Below are positions 26,204-34,873 of a stretch of DNA of 64,000 nucleotides, one piece after another. The notes under the pieces are model-generated. The model was not told the origin of the DNA, did no database searches, and saw only the letters and a program-made list of their open reading frames with translations. The translations under genes and the position numbers were made by a program. This DNA comes from Thermovirga sp. (GTDB lineage Bacteria > Synergistota > Synergistia > Synergistales > Thermovirgaceae): contig NZ_JACDOB010000001.1 in the NCBI RefSeq assembly GCF_017656375.1, positions 62,001 through 126,000 on the forward strand, read 5' to 3'. The number at the start of each line of letters is the position of its first letter. The stretch's first letter is position 1.

Positions 26204-27199
26204 TCAGTTCGTGACAATACCCATAGGGGTATTACATAGGCCACATTTACCCTCTTCATTCAGACATAACTTTTCTACATGATACCCTACGCGTTTGATC
26301 ACCAGGGCTCCACAGTTTGGACAGTACGTGTCATTTCCTTCAAGTGTGTTGCCAAGATAGACAAAGTCGAGTTTTTTCTTGGCAATATCGGCATATTCCC
26401 TCATTTTTTGCAAGGGCGTTGGAGGGGCGGTCCATTTATAATTTGGGAAATATCTGCTTAAATGAAAAGGTATATTTTTAGATATGCCTGTAAGCCAATC
26501 AACCATTTGTATAAATTGCTCTTCAGTGTCGTTTATGCCTGGCACCAATAAATGGGTTATTTCCACGTGTATTCCTCTTTCTACAGTCATCTTGATTGTG
26601 TGCTTCACAGGCTCCAACGACCCATGCAGGAGTAAATAAACATCTTCGGAAAAACCTTTTAGGTCTATGTTCATTGCATTGATGTAGGGTAAAAGTTCCT
26701 TTAAGGGAGCTTCGTTGATGTATCCGTTAGTTACTAGTACCGTATATATATTTTCAGCTTTTAACATTTTTGACGTTGTAAGGACGAATTCATACCAAAC
26801 GAAAGGCTCATTATAGGTGAACGCTACAGCATTTAGGCTGTTGTTTTTAGCTAAATGAACGACATCTTGAGGCGTTATTCCCTCTAAATTAACTGTTTCA
26901 GACCATCTCGCTATAGGCCAATTCTGACAGAAAGGGCAATCGAGGTTACATCCAACAGTTCCTAAGGATAGAATCCGCTCTCCTGGAAACCAGTGGTAAA
27001 GAGGTTTCTTTTCTACTGGATCTATTGCTATACTGCTTGCCATACCATAGTTTAAGGTTTTAAGTTTATTCTCATCGTTAAATCTTACACCGCAGAACCC
27101 CGTTTTCCCTTTAGCGATACTGCAAAAATGGGGGCAAAGCTCGCAGATAACTTCTTTGTTATCTTTCTTCCACCACAAGGCTTCATGCGCTTTTTCCAT
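26204..27199 (-). CDS. AmmeMemoRadiSam system radical SAM enzyme
   Basis: Member of the PflA-like radical SAM family that occurs with AMMECR1 and MEMO1 homologues; its reaction is not something I can state. The 331-residue protein has the SAM cluster motif CX3CX2C at C84, C88 and C91 (CNLDCPFCQNW). Four N-terminal cysteines (C19, C22, C26, C36 in CELCPHFC...FCGVR) and a C-terminal zinc-ribbon-like set (CPNCG...CLNEEGKCGLC, from about 291) suggest extra metal sites. AFTYNEP, the typical PflA-like segment, is present. Third gene of the operon, starting 14 bases after the AMMECR1 gene. ATG 27199 has an AAGGGGTG ribosome site. Confidence 0.92.
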   Translation of the reverse strand: MEKAHEALWWKKDNKEVICELCPHFCSIAKGKTGFCGVRFNDENKLKTLNYGMASSIAIDPVEKKPLYHWFPGERILSLGTVGCNLDCPFCQNWPIARWSETVNLEGITPQDVVHLAKNNSLNAVAFTYNEPFVWYEFVLTTSKMLKAENIYTVLVTNGYINEAPLKELLPYINAMNIDLKGFSEDVYLLLHGSLEPVKHTIKMTVERGIHVEITHLLVPGINDTEEQFIQMVDWLTGISKNIPFHLSRYFPNYKWTAPPTPLQKMREYADIAKKKLDFVYLGNTLEGNDTYCPNCGALVIKRVGYHVEKLCLNEEGKCGLCNTPMGIVTN

Positions 27200-27213
27200 T
27201 TAAAACACACCCC

Positions 27214-27753
27214 TTATTGAGTCTCACTGTACCTCTTTACAGAAAACCTTTCGATCGTGGCTCCCTCCAACGAGCTTATACCAGCTTTCAACATAGTAAT
27301 TTTAACTTGATCTTCCACTGCATCAATTCCAGGAAGATCTGGTAGCAAAACGCCCTTAAAAAATCCTTTACTTATAACTATTCCATATTTTTTAGGATCA
27401 AGTTCCTCAAGAGAGGTTACCTTTTCAGGAGGTGAAAGAACATCAACTGATATTACCACTTCTGGCAGTTCCTCTTTACTTAATGGCATAAATCTTGGAT
27501 CCTCTGTAGCAGCAGAACGGGCATTGGTTGCTATTTCTTCAGCAAGGCAGTTGCGAACCGGTAGTATAGTACCAATGCAGCCTCTGAGAGAGCCGTCTTT
27601 TTTCTTCAGGGATACAAAACAGCCACTTCTTTTCAGGAGGCTCTTGTCCCATTCTTCTAGGGGGAAACTAGTTACGTCAATTTTGTTTTTATGAAGTAAC
27701 CACATTTCAATTGACTTTCTTGCCAAGAAAGTAAAGGGATTTACTTTAGCCAT
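27214..27753 (-). CDS. AMMECR1 domain protein of the AmmeMemoRadiSam system
   Basis: The 179-residue protein is a complete AMMECR1 domain, with the hallmark SLRGCIGTI motif near residue 55, AEEIATNARSAATEDPRFMPLSKEEL, then the VSVDVLSPPE strand. Human AMMECR1 is linked to a developmental syndrome, but no biochemical role is certain for the bacterial form. Its ATG at 27753 directly follows the stop of the MEMO1-like gene and the ribosome site GGAGGGAG lies inside that gene, so translation is coupled. Confidence 0.92.
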   Translation of the reverse strand: MAKVNPFTFLARKSIEMWLLHKNKIDVTSFPLEEWDKSLLKRSGCFVSLKKKDGSLRGCIGTILPVRNCLAEEIATNARSAATEDPRFMPLSKEELPEVVISVDVLSPPEKVTSLEELDPKKYGIVISKGFFKGVLLPDLPGIDAVEDQVKITMLKAGISSLEGATIERFSVKRYSETQ

Positions 27754-28563
27754 CTATACTCCCTCCCCATCGCTTTGGCTGTTTTTCCATAAGGCAGTGC
27801 AATATCCTACTCCAAAAGGGCCTTCATAGGATATTACTTCTATTTTTCCTCCAGAAACGAGCCCTAACAAAGTAAGCACTGATCTTAATCCGCATTCTCC
27901 TGCTTTGATGATCGTTTGTTCGCTAAGTTTAAATATGGGTTCTGGCGATGAGCTTTCTAACGATGCAATCACAGCCTCATCAAGAACAGATCCTTCTTTT
28001 GTGTAACCTGCTGGGGCATCAGGGGTTAAAGTATGGGAGAGGTCTCCACTTGCCAACAGGGCCCATTTTTCTTTCGATATATATGTTCCAAGATGCTCTC
28101 CTAGGCGGTAGGCATCAACTAATGAAAGCCCTATGGGGTTTACTACCAGCAATTTGGGTAGGGTTCCATGTTTTTTCCAAAAGGATGCAAGGGGTACCAC
28201 AGCTCCATGATCAAGGGGGTACACAGTTTTTTTATGCACAGAAACAGGTATGTTTTTTGCTAAATACGTTAAAATGTTTCTCCCTTCATCTTCTGCTCCA
28301 TTGGCTTCTACTCTTAGTGCAGGCGCTCCAAAATTTGCAAGGGATCCCTCATATACGTCGGCAAACTCGACGGCAAGGTGGCCTAATTTATAGTAATAAG
28401 CATGGGGGTCTAGCAGGAAAATGTATGAAGTTGAATTAAGGTCTATTTTGGAGATAAGCTTTTTGATACCTTTTACAGTATGTAGGCATCTTTTTATCAT
28501 AGCGCCTGCAATTTCTTCATGAAGTATAGGTGCATGAGGCATTAGCGCGGCCCAATTCCACAT
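27754..28563 (-). CDS. MEMO1 family protein of the AmmeMemoRadiSam system
   Basis: The 269-residue protein has the MEMO1/LigB-like dioxygenase fold signature: MPHAPIL near residue 8, FLLDPHAYY near 49-57, DHGAVVPLASF and LASGDLSHTLTPDAPAGY. These histidine and aspartate sites line up with the putative metal-binding pocket of MEMO1 and class III extradiol dioxygenases. No reaction is assigned. First gene of the three-gene operon; ATG 28563 has AAGGAGG. It is divergent from a small winged-helix gene at 28702. Confidence 0.9.
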   Translation of the reverse strand: MWNWAALMPHAPILHEEIAGAMIKRCLHTVKGIKKLISKIDLNSTSYIFLLDPHAYYYKLGHLAVEFADVYEGSLANFGAPALRVEANGAEDEGRNILTYLAKNIPVSVHKKTVYPLDHGAVVPLASFWKKHGTLPKLLVVNPIGLSLVDAYRLGEHLGTYISKEKWALLASGDLSHTLTPDAPAGYTKEGSVLDEAVIASLESSSPEPIFKLSEQTIIKAGECGLRSVLTLLGLVSGGKIEVISYEGPFGVGYCTALWKNSQSDGEGV

Positions 28564-28591
28564 TGTAATTCCTCCTTTCTCTCTTTCTTTC

Positions 28592-28606
28592 GTATATTAT
28601 ATATAC
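28592..28606 (-). promoter_or_regulatory. Candidate -10 box and operator upstream of AmmeMemoRadiSam
   Basis: On the minus strand TATAAT at 28596-28601 is a perfect -10 box, though the -35 region is poor. It is embedded in the inverted repeat GTATAT-TAT-ATATAC (28592-28606). The intergenic region is shared with the divergent putative regulator, so this repeat is a reasonable operator candidate; AT-rich palindromes also arise by chance. Confidence 0.35.
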
Positions 28607-28701
28607 TATTATGATTTTTTTCTTTATTCTGCTACTATATAAGTTAGGAGAGAAATCACCATCTTTTTAATTAAGAAAATATAAGAGAGGTGATACGCAA
28701 T

Positions 28702-29184
28702 TTGAGCAAAGAAGAGATTAGTGTCATAAAGGCATTGGACAACCTTGAAGAAGCATTGGATGAACTCTTACAAAAAAAGGCAATAGCATCTTCAAACAAA
28801 TCACACAAGACAATGGATGACCTCGGCGTTTTGGGGCTATTTTCAACAGGTTTTAATGAAAAAACATTCACAGCTGTAGTAAATGTGATGACCCTGCCGC
28901 TATCTGTTGGCGCAAGGTTGCTTTTGCTTGGTTATGTACTAAGGAAGGCAGTATGGGGAGAAAATAGATGCTGCTTCAACGAAATTGCGTCACTTGTAGG
29001 CATATCGGATAGGACTGCATATAGAGCGCTAAAAGAAATAAAAGAAAGTGGCATGTTGAAAGTAGATTCAAGGCCCGGCATAGGCGTTTACATTGAAACA
29101 AGCGATTTGAGCTCAAATTTAAGAGAAGAAAGTAAGATGTTGCTTAGAAATAGGATAGAAGAAGAATTCTCCCTCTTTAAATAA
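28702..29184 (+). CDS. Uncharacterised winged-helix protein, putative regulator
   Basis: I do not recognise a named family. The start is probably TTG 28702, nine bases after GAGAGGTG; a GTG at 28690 is in frame but overlaps that site. The 160-residue protein begins with a helical, charged segment (about 1-50), a middle hydrophobic helix near LPLSVGARLLLLGYVLRKAV, and a C-terminal helix-turn-helix, FNEIASLVGISDRTAYRALKEIKESGML, followed by a short wing SRPGIGVYIE. This is the layout of a small DNA-binding regulator. It is divergent from the AmmeMemoRadiSam operon and may control it. Its last eight bases overlap the end of convergent queA. Confidence 0.7.
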   Translation: MSKEEISVIKALDNLEEALDELLQKKAIASSNKSHKTMDDLGVLGLFSTGFNEKTFTAVVNVMTLPLSVGARLLLLGYVLRKAVWGENRCCFNEIASLVGISDRTAYRALKEIKESGMLKVDSRPGIGVYIETSDLSSNLREESKMLLRNRIEEEFSLFK

Positions 29185-30232
29185 TCAGCATGGCATCACC
29201 AAAAGAATAGAATCTATAGCGCTGTTTTATAGCTTCTTCGTATGCTTTCATTGTGTTTTCATACCCTGCAAAAGCAGAGACCAATAACATTAGGGAACTT
29301 TTGGGAAGATGGAAATTGGTTATCATTGTATCTACTATGCGAAATTCGTATCCCGGATAGATGAACTTCTGAGTCCAGCCGCTACCTGACACAGTCATTC
29401 CCTCTGCGTTTACCATGCTCTCAAGTGTTCTTACCACAGTAGTTCCAACAGCTACAATCCTTCCCCCTCTTTTTTTAGTCTCGTTAATCACTTTAGCTGT
29501 TTCTTCCGAAATAGAACAAAATTCCTCATGCATTTTATGTTGCCGTACATCCGGGGCCGATATAGGCTTAAAGGTCCCGATACCTACATGCAAGGTAACG
29601 TGGGCTATTAGGATTCCTTTTTCCCTTAATTTGTCAAATACCCGAGGAGTAAAATGCAACCCTGCTGTAGGCGCAGCAGCAGAGCCCAGTTTCTTTGCGA
29701 ATATTGTTTGATAGCGATCAGGAGGCGCCTCAGTAGAATGGATATACGGTGGTAAAGGAATTTTGCCATATAGATCCATTATCTTGAAAGGATCAGTCTC
29801 TTCTGAGAATTTTATTTTTCTGGTACCCGAAGATGATGCTTCTCCAACTTCTATTTTTTCTCCCCCGTGTAATAAAACTCTTTGTCCAGGTTTTACTCTT
29901 TTTCCTGGCCGAACGAGGGCTTCCCACACTAAATTATTTGAGTTCAAAGGTCTTAAAAGCAATATCTCTATTTCTGCTGTTCCCTTTTCTTTTTTCCCAA
30001 TAATTCTTGCTGCCATCACTTTTGTGTTGTTTAGGACAATTAGATCTCCTTTGTTTAAATAAGAAGGAAGCTCTTTGAACACAGAATGATCTATCTCCCC
30101 GCTATCCTTGTGAAGAACCAATAAGCGTGAAGTATCCCGAGGTTCCGCAGGGCTCTGTGCTATAAGTTCTTTCGGAAGGGAATAATCATACCTTGCAAGA
30201 TTATATAAATCATGTACGTGATTGCTCTTCAT
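29177..30232 (-). CDS. queA: S-adenosylmethionine:tRNA ribosyltransferase-isomerase
   Basis: Transfers and isomerises the ribosyl part of SAM to make epoxyqueuosine in tRNA. Start set at ATG 30232 (MKSNHVHDLYNLARYDYSLPKELIAQ), ten bases after GAGG, giving 351 residues, the normal length; the open frame continues upstream into spoIID without support. Motifs include PAEPRDTSRLLVL, GDLIVLNNTKVMAARIIGKK, APTAGLHFTPRVFDKL, HVTLHVGIGTFKPI and the TNFHLPKSSLMLLVSAFAG block. It is the last gene of yebC-ruvCAB-DUF2905-spoIID-queA. The tgt gene that often follows is absent, replaced by a convergent neighbour. Confidence 0.95.
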   Translation of the reverse strand: MKSNHVHDLYNLARYDYSLPKELIAQSPAEPRDTSRLLVLHKDSGEIDHSVFKELPSYLNKGDLIVLNNTKVMAARIIGKKEKGTAEIEILLLRPLNSNNLVWEALVRPGKRVKPGQRVLLHGGEKIEVGEASSSGTRKIKFSEETDPFKIMDLYGKIPLPPYIHSTEAPPDRYQTIFAKKLGSAAAPTAGLHFTPRVFDKLREKGILIAHVTLHVGIGTFKPISAPDVRQHKMHEEFCSISEETAKVINETKKRGGRIVAVGTTVVRTLESMVNAEGMTVSGSGWTQKFIYPGYEFRIVDTMITNFHLPKSSLMLLVSAFAGYENTMKAYEEAIKQRYRFYSFGDAMLII

Positions 30233-30257
30233 TCTAGCGCGACCTCGTTTTTTGCGT

Positions 30258-31658
30258 TTAATAGACTTTCCTGAGTTTTGTGCCAGGGTAATAATACATA
30301 AGTATCTTCTTGAAGTTCCATCCATGCTCTGCCATGGCTTTTGCTCCCCACTGGGACATGCCAACACCATGTCCCCACCCTTTACCTTCCAGGATCAAAA
30401 CTTTACCATTTGCTGAGTAACGTGAAAAGGAATGCTTGCTTTTTATTCCACTTTGTCTCTGTAGGGCTAGTCTGAGGTAATGAGGTTTTTTTTCAGGGTG
30501 AACAAGCATGTCCATCAATTCTTCTGTAGAAAAAACACCTTTTTTGATGAAAGAGGCAAATAAAACTCCTTCATGATCATAAAGTTTCTCTTCTTCAACG
30601 GGCTGATTTATAATATTATTTGTGGTTGTAACATTTTGGCTATTTCCGTTTATTTTAAAATAGGTGCTTTTTACTTTACTACTACCAACAATTATCCTGA
30701 ACTTGCTAGCTTTAATCTTTACTTTTCCTCTCGTTCCTTCTATGAGGACAGAAACAGCCCTACCGCCCTTATCCCTTTCAGGTATACTTACATGTCTTAT
30801 TTCTCCGACGCTTATTCTATTTTTTCTCAGTTTCTCTTTTAATTCACTAAGGGGTATCATCACTTTCCAGTTAGAATAAGGAGATACGTATGAGAAAGGC
30901 TCTTTCTTGGCCTTAAGATAAGGCATGTGGCCACTCCATACTTCCCACACATTGGCAGTATATCCTCCGCTGTCGGAATGATATGGCGTTACTGCTAGGT
31001 TGTTGCCATAATATAAGACTAAACCTTTTGTGCTTGCTATAGCTTTATTTATTCTAGGATCTTCCGCGTTTATTCCCCTGTAAACCTGGCAATGGGGCAA
31101 AGCACAGAGGTCGAATCCTTGAGATCGATGTTTACCTCTGTTCCTTAAAGCATAAGTTCTAGCTACTATAGCTTGGGCCTTCAAAGCCTCCATTTCCCAA
31201 GAGGGGTTAACCTCCATCTTCAGAACTCCTCTCAGATATTGTTCTATCCCCACTATATTTATTACATTAAACCCATTAGAGGAAGGGTAAAGTTTAAACC
31301 ATCCCCTGTAAGGGCGCTTATTCCAATATATGGGGGTTTTACTATGAATCGTTATAGGTAAACTGAGACACTTGTTATTGATGTATATTTTCTTAGATGA
31401 CAAAGAGTGTGTTTTTAACAAAATCCTCCCAGAGACCTTTAAAGTTCTACCAGAAGCATCTTTGCAGTAGATTCTGCTTTTGGAAGATATGCTGCCTGTT
31501 TTCTGGTTTGTAGCAAGGCCAATCTTTAAATAGATATTTTTCGCGGCAGATTCTTGAGCAAATAGAAAAATTAAAAAAAATGACAGAACCAAAAAAATAG
31601 AAGTGTAGCTGGCTAATTTGACTAATTGCTTTATTGGAAATCCATGCTGTTTTTTCAT
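30258..31658 (-). CDS. SpoIID/LytB domain peptidoglycan hydrolase-like protein
   Basis: Homologous to SpoIID, a lytic transglycosylase acting on denuded glycan during engulfment in Bacillus. The 466-residue protein has an N-terminal basic region and membrane/signal helix (about 15-35) and the SpoIID domain: YLRGVLKMEVNPSWEMEALKAQAIVARTYAL, where the conserved Glu lies, TKGLVLYYGNNLAVTPYHSDSGGYTA, and the C-terminal GWGHGVGMSQWGAKAMAEHGW with a YYYPGT ending. No sporulation genes are in the window, so the role is likely envelope remodelling. Position between DUF2905 and queA is the same as in many Clostridia. Ribosome site TTAGGAGAG. Confidence 0.9.
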   Translation of the reverse strand: MKKQHGFPIKQLVKLASYTSIFLVLSFFLIFLFAQESAAKNIYLKIGLATNQKTGSISSKSRIYCKDASGRTLKVSGRILLKTHSLSSKKIYINNKCLSLPITIHSKTPIYWNKRPYRGWFKLYPSSNGFNVINIVGIEQYLRGVLKMEVNPSWEMEALKAQAIVARTYALRNRGKHRSQGFDLCALPHCQVYRGINAEDPRINKAIASTKGLVLYYGNNLAVTPYHSDSGGYTANVWEVWSGHMPYLKAKKEPFSYVSPYSNWKVMIPLSELKEKLRKNRISVGEIRHVSIPERDKGGRAVSVLIEGTRGKVKIKASKFRIIVGSSKVKSTYFKINGNSQNVTTTNNIINQPVEEEKLYDHEGVLFASFIKKGVFSTEELMDMLVHPEKKPHYLRLALQRQSGIKSKHSFSRYSANGKVLILEGKGWGHGVGMSQWGAKAMAEHGWNFKKILMYYYPGTKLRKVY

Positions 31659-31678
31659 TATCTCATTCTCTCTCCTAA

Positions 31679-31906
31679 CTATTTTAGAAACCTTGTAAAG
31701 AAGTTAAGCAACAATGTCAAGATTATACTTACTAGTATCATGCTCGTTATGGGGAATATAAATACAATTTTGGGCCTTTTTATCACTATATCGCCTGGTA
31801 ATTTCCCAAAAGGGAAATTAACATTCCCAATTAAGATCAGGATTAAACCTATAAAAATAAGAAAAATACCCAAAACGAGAAACATTTTCCCCATGCTGCT
31901 GAACAT
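31679..31906 (-). CDS. DUF2905 family small membrane protein
   Basis: A 75-residue protein with two hydrophobic helices separated by FGKLPGDIVIKRPKIVFIFPI, the conserved core of DUF2905. No function is known. The start is taken as ATG 31906 (MFSSMGKMF), seven bases after GGGGG; a longer reading frame up to 31972 would overlap ruvB and lacks a ribosome site. It sits between ruvB and spoIID, its usual place in Firmicutes and relatives. Confidence 0.82.
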   Translation of the reverse strand: MFSSMGKMFLVLGIFLIFIGLILILIGNVNFPFGKLPGDIVIKRPKIVFIFPITSMILVSIILTLLLNFFTRFLK

Positions 31907-31938
31907 AACCATTCCCCCTTTTTTCGATGAGAATGGAG

Positions 31939-32976
31939 TTAACCTTCTAGATCCAATTGCTCTTGCTCCCACACTGATGTATTTAGCTCAATCCCCAAGT
32001 ATTTATAACTTTTCACGGTGGCCCTGCGACCACGGGGAGTCTTTTCTACAAGCCCTAACTGAATAAGAAACGGTTCATATATATCTTCGATAGTTTGAGG
32101 CTCTTCGTTCAATGCTGCAGCCAAAGTTGTAAGCCCTACTGGCCCGCCGTTAAACAGGTTTATCATAACTTTGAGATATTTCCTATCACTTTCATCCAGC
32201 CCCATATAATCTATGCCCAACATTTCGAGGGCCGTCTCTGCTAGAGTACCGTCAATGATATGGCAATTTTTTACCTGAGCTACATCTCTTACTCTCTTCA
32301 ACAGCCGTAGAGCAATTCTAGGGGTTCCTCTAGACCTTTTCCCTATGGTCAAAGCTCCTTCTTCCGTTATTTTTACACCAAGCACCGCGGCTCCTCTTAT
32401 CGCTATTTTTGCAAGCTCCTCAGGCCTGTACAAAGTTAGCTGCTCCACGATACCGAATCTTGAACGTAAAGGAGATGTCAGCAACCCTAATCTAGTGGTG
32501 GCACCGATAAGAGTAAATGGTGGCAATTGCAGCCGTATATTTCTTGCCATGGGGCCTTTCCCTACAATTATGTCCAAGTGGTAATCTTCCATACCTGGGT
32601 ACAATACTTCTTCCACTACAGAGGAAAGTCTATGTATTTCATCTATGAACAAAACATCGTTTGGTTGTAGGTTGGTGAGAATCGCGGCCAAATCCCCAGG
32701 CCTTTCCAAGGCTGGACCTGTTGTAACTCTTAGTTGCCCGTTCATTTCATGGGCTATTATTCCTGCTATAGTTGTTTTTCCTAAACCTGGAGGCCCATAG
32801 AGGAGGCAATGGTCCAATGGCTCTCCCCTACTTTTGGCTGCCTCAATGTAAATAAGAAGCTTTTCTTTTATCTTTTCCTGTCCAATAAATTCTTCTAGTG
32901 TTCTTGGGCGTAGCTTTAACTCATCCTCTTGGGGTTTACCAGAAGGAGCAAGAAGATTTTCGGCATTTTTCCCCAT
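31939..32976 (-). CDS. ruvB: Holliday junction branch migration helicase RuvB
   Basis: AAA+ motor of the RuvAB complex. The 345-residue protein has [19 protein letters not shown], Walker A GPPGLGKT at 61-68, Walker B with DEIH at 112-115, a sensor [17 protein letters not shown] segment, and the C-terminal winged-helix domain ([40 protein letters not shown]). An AGGAG site precedes ATG 32976. It is 11 bases after ruvA. Confidence 0.98.
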   Translation of the reverse strand: MGKNAENLLAPSGKPQEDELKLRPRTLEEFIGQEKIKEKLLIYIEAAKSRGEPLDHCLLYGPPGLGKTTIAGIIAHEMNGQLRVTTGPALERPGDLAAILTNLQPNDVLFIDEIHRLSSVVEEVLYPGMEDYHLDIIVGKGPMARNIRLQLPPFTLIGATTRLGLLTSPLRSRFGIVEQLTLYRPEELAKIAIRGAAVLGVKITEEGALTIGKRSRGTPRIALRLLKRVRDVAQVKNCHIIDGTLAETALEMLGIDYMGLDESDRKYLKVMINLFNGGPVGLTTLAAALNEEPQTIEDIYEPFLIQLGLVEKTPRGRRATVKSYKYLGIELNTSVWEQEQLDLEG

Positions 32977-32987
32977 CCCTTCAACTC

Positions 32988-33593
32988 CTACTCAACATAA
33001 GTTTTATGAATTTGCATTTCTTTTAGCGCTGCCTGAAGCAGCTCCTCTTCTGATTTTACATTTTCTGTCTTCTCCAAGGCCTTGCGAATAGCTCTTGTGG
33101 CTTCAACTGGAGAAAATCCAAGCGATATTAGTGCTTCAGTAACGCTGGTGCCTATTTGAACATCCACAGCCAGATTTGGATGCGACTCGCCTCGTTTTAG
33201 CATTTTTTGTTTCAGCTCGAAACAAATCCTTTCGGCCGTCTTTTTCCCTATTCCAGGAACAGATGTTAAAAAGGCTACTTCCGAAAAAGCAATTGCCCTA
33301 GTTAGTTCTTGTAAATCTAAAAAGCGCATAAAAGACATGGCCAACTTGGCTCCAACCCCTTTTACTTTTACTAACATCTGAAACACCTCAAGCTCTTCAT
33401 CGTCCTGAAAGCCAAAAAGGCTGAAGCCATTTTCGCTTATATGCAAATAAGTATAAATACCTCTCTGTTCCCCTATTGCTGCAGTTTCCATGATTTTCTT
33501 TGAACATTGGATCAGAAACCCAAATCCCCCTACCATTAATCCAATAGTGTCTTGATTTTTTTCAAAAACTGTACCTTCAAGATAGCGGAGCAT
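32988..33593 (-). CDS. ruvA: Holliday junction DNA-binding protein RuvA
   Basis: Tetrameric junction-binding subunit. The start is ATG 33593 ([11 protein letters not shown]), seven bases after AGGAGGT, giving 201 residues; the frame is open further upstream but those residues are not RuvA-like and overlap ruvC. It shows the OB-fold N-terminus, two helix-hairpin-helix motifs ([16 protein letters not shown] and [16 protein letters not shown]) and the C-terminal domain III that binds RuvB ([19 protein letters not shown]). It overlaps ruvC by 17 bases. Confidence 0.97.
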   Translation of the reverse strand: MLRYLEGTVFEKNQDTIGLMVGGFGFLIQCSKKIMETAAIGEQRGIYTYLHISENGFSLFGFQDDEELEVFQMLVKVKGVGAKLAMSFMRFLDLQELTRAIAFSEVAFLTSVPGIGKKTAERICFELKQKMLKRGESHPNLAVDVQIGTSVTEALISLGFSPVEATRAIRKALEKTENVKSEEELLQAALKEMQIHKTYVE

Positions 33594-34092
33594 CAATAGG
33601 ACCTCCTGTTTTTCGAGCGAATTCGAACAATAACAGCCCCGTAACGGCTGTCGCCAATGCGTCTGCCACATCATCAGGGGTAGGGGGGTTAGGTAACCCT
33701 AACGTTCTTTGAACCATCAACTGGATTTGCCTCTTCGTTGCCCTGCCATGACCGCAAATTGCCATTTTTATCTGCGTAGGTTTTGGTTCCACAACTTGAA
33801 TTCTTTGCATACCTGCATTTAAAAGTATAATTCCTCTCACCTGATACACTAATTCGGCAGTGGTGGCATTTCTGCCAAAAAAAAGCTTTTCTATTGCCAT
33901 TAAGTCAGGGTTATTCCCCACCATCATATCATTCAATGCGACATGAATATCTACAAGGCGTTCAATTAACGGCTTCCTGGGAGAAGTTTCTATACACCCA
34001 AAATCCCTCGCCTTGAATGTGTCGCCTTCTTTACTTACAAGAGCATATCCTAGCCTGCCTATGCCTGGATCTAGCCCCAAACATAGCGACAT
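33577..34092 (-). CDS. ruvC: Holliday junction resolvase RuvC
   Basis: Endonuclease that resolves four-way junctions. The 171-residue protein has the RNase H-fold acidic residues D8 (GLDPGIGRLG), E68 (AIEKLFFGRN), D141 and D144 (PDDVADALATA), matching the four catalytic residues of E. coli RuvC. It follows yebC by three bases, with its AGGA ribosome site inside the end of yebC. Confidence 0.97.
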   Translation of the reverse strand: MSLCLGLDPGIGRLGYALVSKEGDTFKARDFGCIETSPRKPLIERLVDIHVALNDMMVGNNPDLMAIEKLFFGRNATTAELVYQVRGIILLNAGMQRIQVVEPKPTQIKMAICGHGRATKRQIQLMVQRTLGLPNPPTPDDVADALATAVTGLLLFEFARKTGGPIDAPLS

Positions 34093-34095
34093 GAG

Positions 34096-34848
34096 TTATC
34101 CTGCCATCCCCTCTAAAATATCATCAGGGATGTCAAAGTTGGCATACACTTTTTGTACATCATCATGATCTTCCAACGCGTCTATGAGTTTTAAAATTTT
34201 TGCTGCATCCTCAGAAGAAGTTATGGATACCGTAGTCTTGGGTATCATGTCCATCTCTGTTTTCACCACATGATATCCGGCTTTCTCCAATGCATCCCTT
34301 ACTTCAGAGATTAATGAAGGATCTGTTGATATTGAATAGCCTTCTTCTGTCGTAGTCATATCTTCTGCACCGGCATCCAAACAAGCCATAAGGAGCTCAT
34401 CTTCATCAAGGTTCTCTCCTTTTACGCAAATAATGCCTTTTCGGTCGAACAGCCATGAAACACAGCCGGTTTCGCCTAACGTACCACCATTTCTGCTAAA
34501 AATATAGCGCATTTCCGAAGCTGTCCTATTTCTATTGTCAGTTAGCGTTTCAACCATCACGGCGACTCCTGAGGTACCATAACCTTCGTAGATTACTTCC
34601 TCATATTTAACCCCTTCGATATCGCCTATACCTTTCTTAATAGCTTTTTCGATGTTGTCGTTTGGCACGTTTGCTGCTCTAGCCCTTTCCAAAGCGGCCT
34701 TGAGTCTAATATTAAGCGCTGGGTCAGCTCCCCCTTCTCTGGCCGCAACCATTATAGCGCGTATATGTTTTTGAAATTCTCTACCTTTCTTTGCATCTTG
34801 GGCTGCTTTCCTGTGCTTTATATTAGCCCATTTGGAATGACCTGCCAT
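34096..34848 (-). CDS. yebC: YebC/PmpR family protein (TACO1-like)
   Basis: Conserved family reported both as DNA-binding regulators (PmpR) and as translation factors. The 250-residue protein has the invariant start MAGHSKWANIKHRKAAQDAKKGREF, ARAANVPNDNIEKAIKKG, the YEGYGTSGVAVMVETLTDNRNRT block and NGGTLGETGCVSWLF. ATG 34848 has TAGAGGTG. It heads yebC-ruvC-ruvA-ruvB, a classical cluster. The nadE gene lies 25 bases upstream, so the transcript may start there. Confidence 0.95.
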   Translation of the reverse strand: MAGHSKWANIKHRKAAQDAKKGREFQKHIRAIMVAAREGGADPALNIRLKAALERARAANVPNDNIEKAIKKGIGDIEGVKYEEVIYEGYGTSGVAVMVETLTDNRNRTASEMRYIFSRNGGTLGETGCVSWLFDRKGIICVKGENLDEDELLMACLDAGAEDMTTTEEGYSISTDPSLISEVRDALEKAGYHVVKTEMDMIPKTTVSITSSEDAAKILKLIDALEDHDDVQKVYANFDIPDDILEGMAG

Positions 34849-34873
34849 AATTAATCACCTCTATACAATTAAG

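Noticed and set aside
30233-30370. N-terminal extension of queA by 46 codons
   Set aside because: The extra residues are not QueA-like and overlap the end of spoIID; the chosen ATG has a ribosome site and gives the normal family length.
33594-33674. N-terminal extension of ruvA
   Set aside because: Residues before MLRYLEG are not conserved and the good AGGAGGT site points to ATG 33593.
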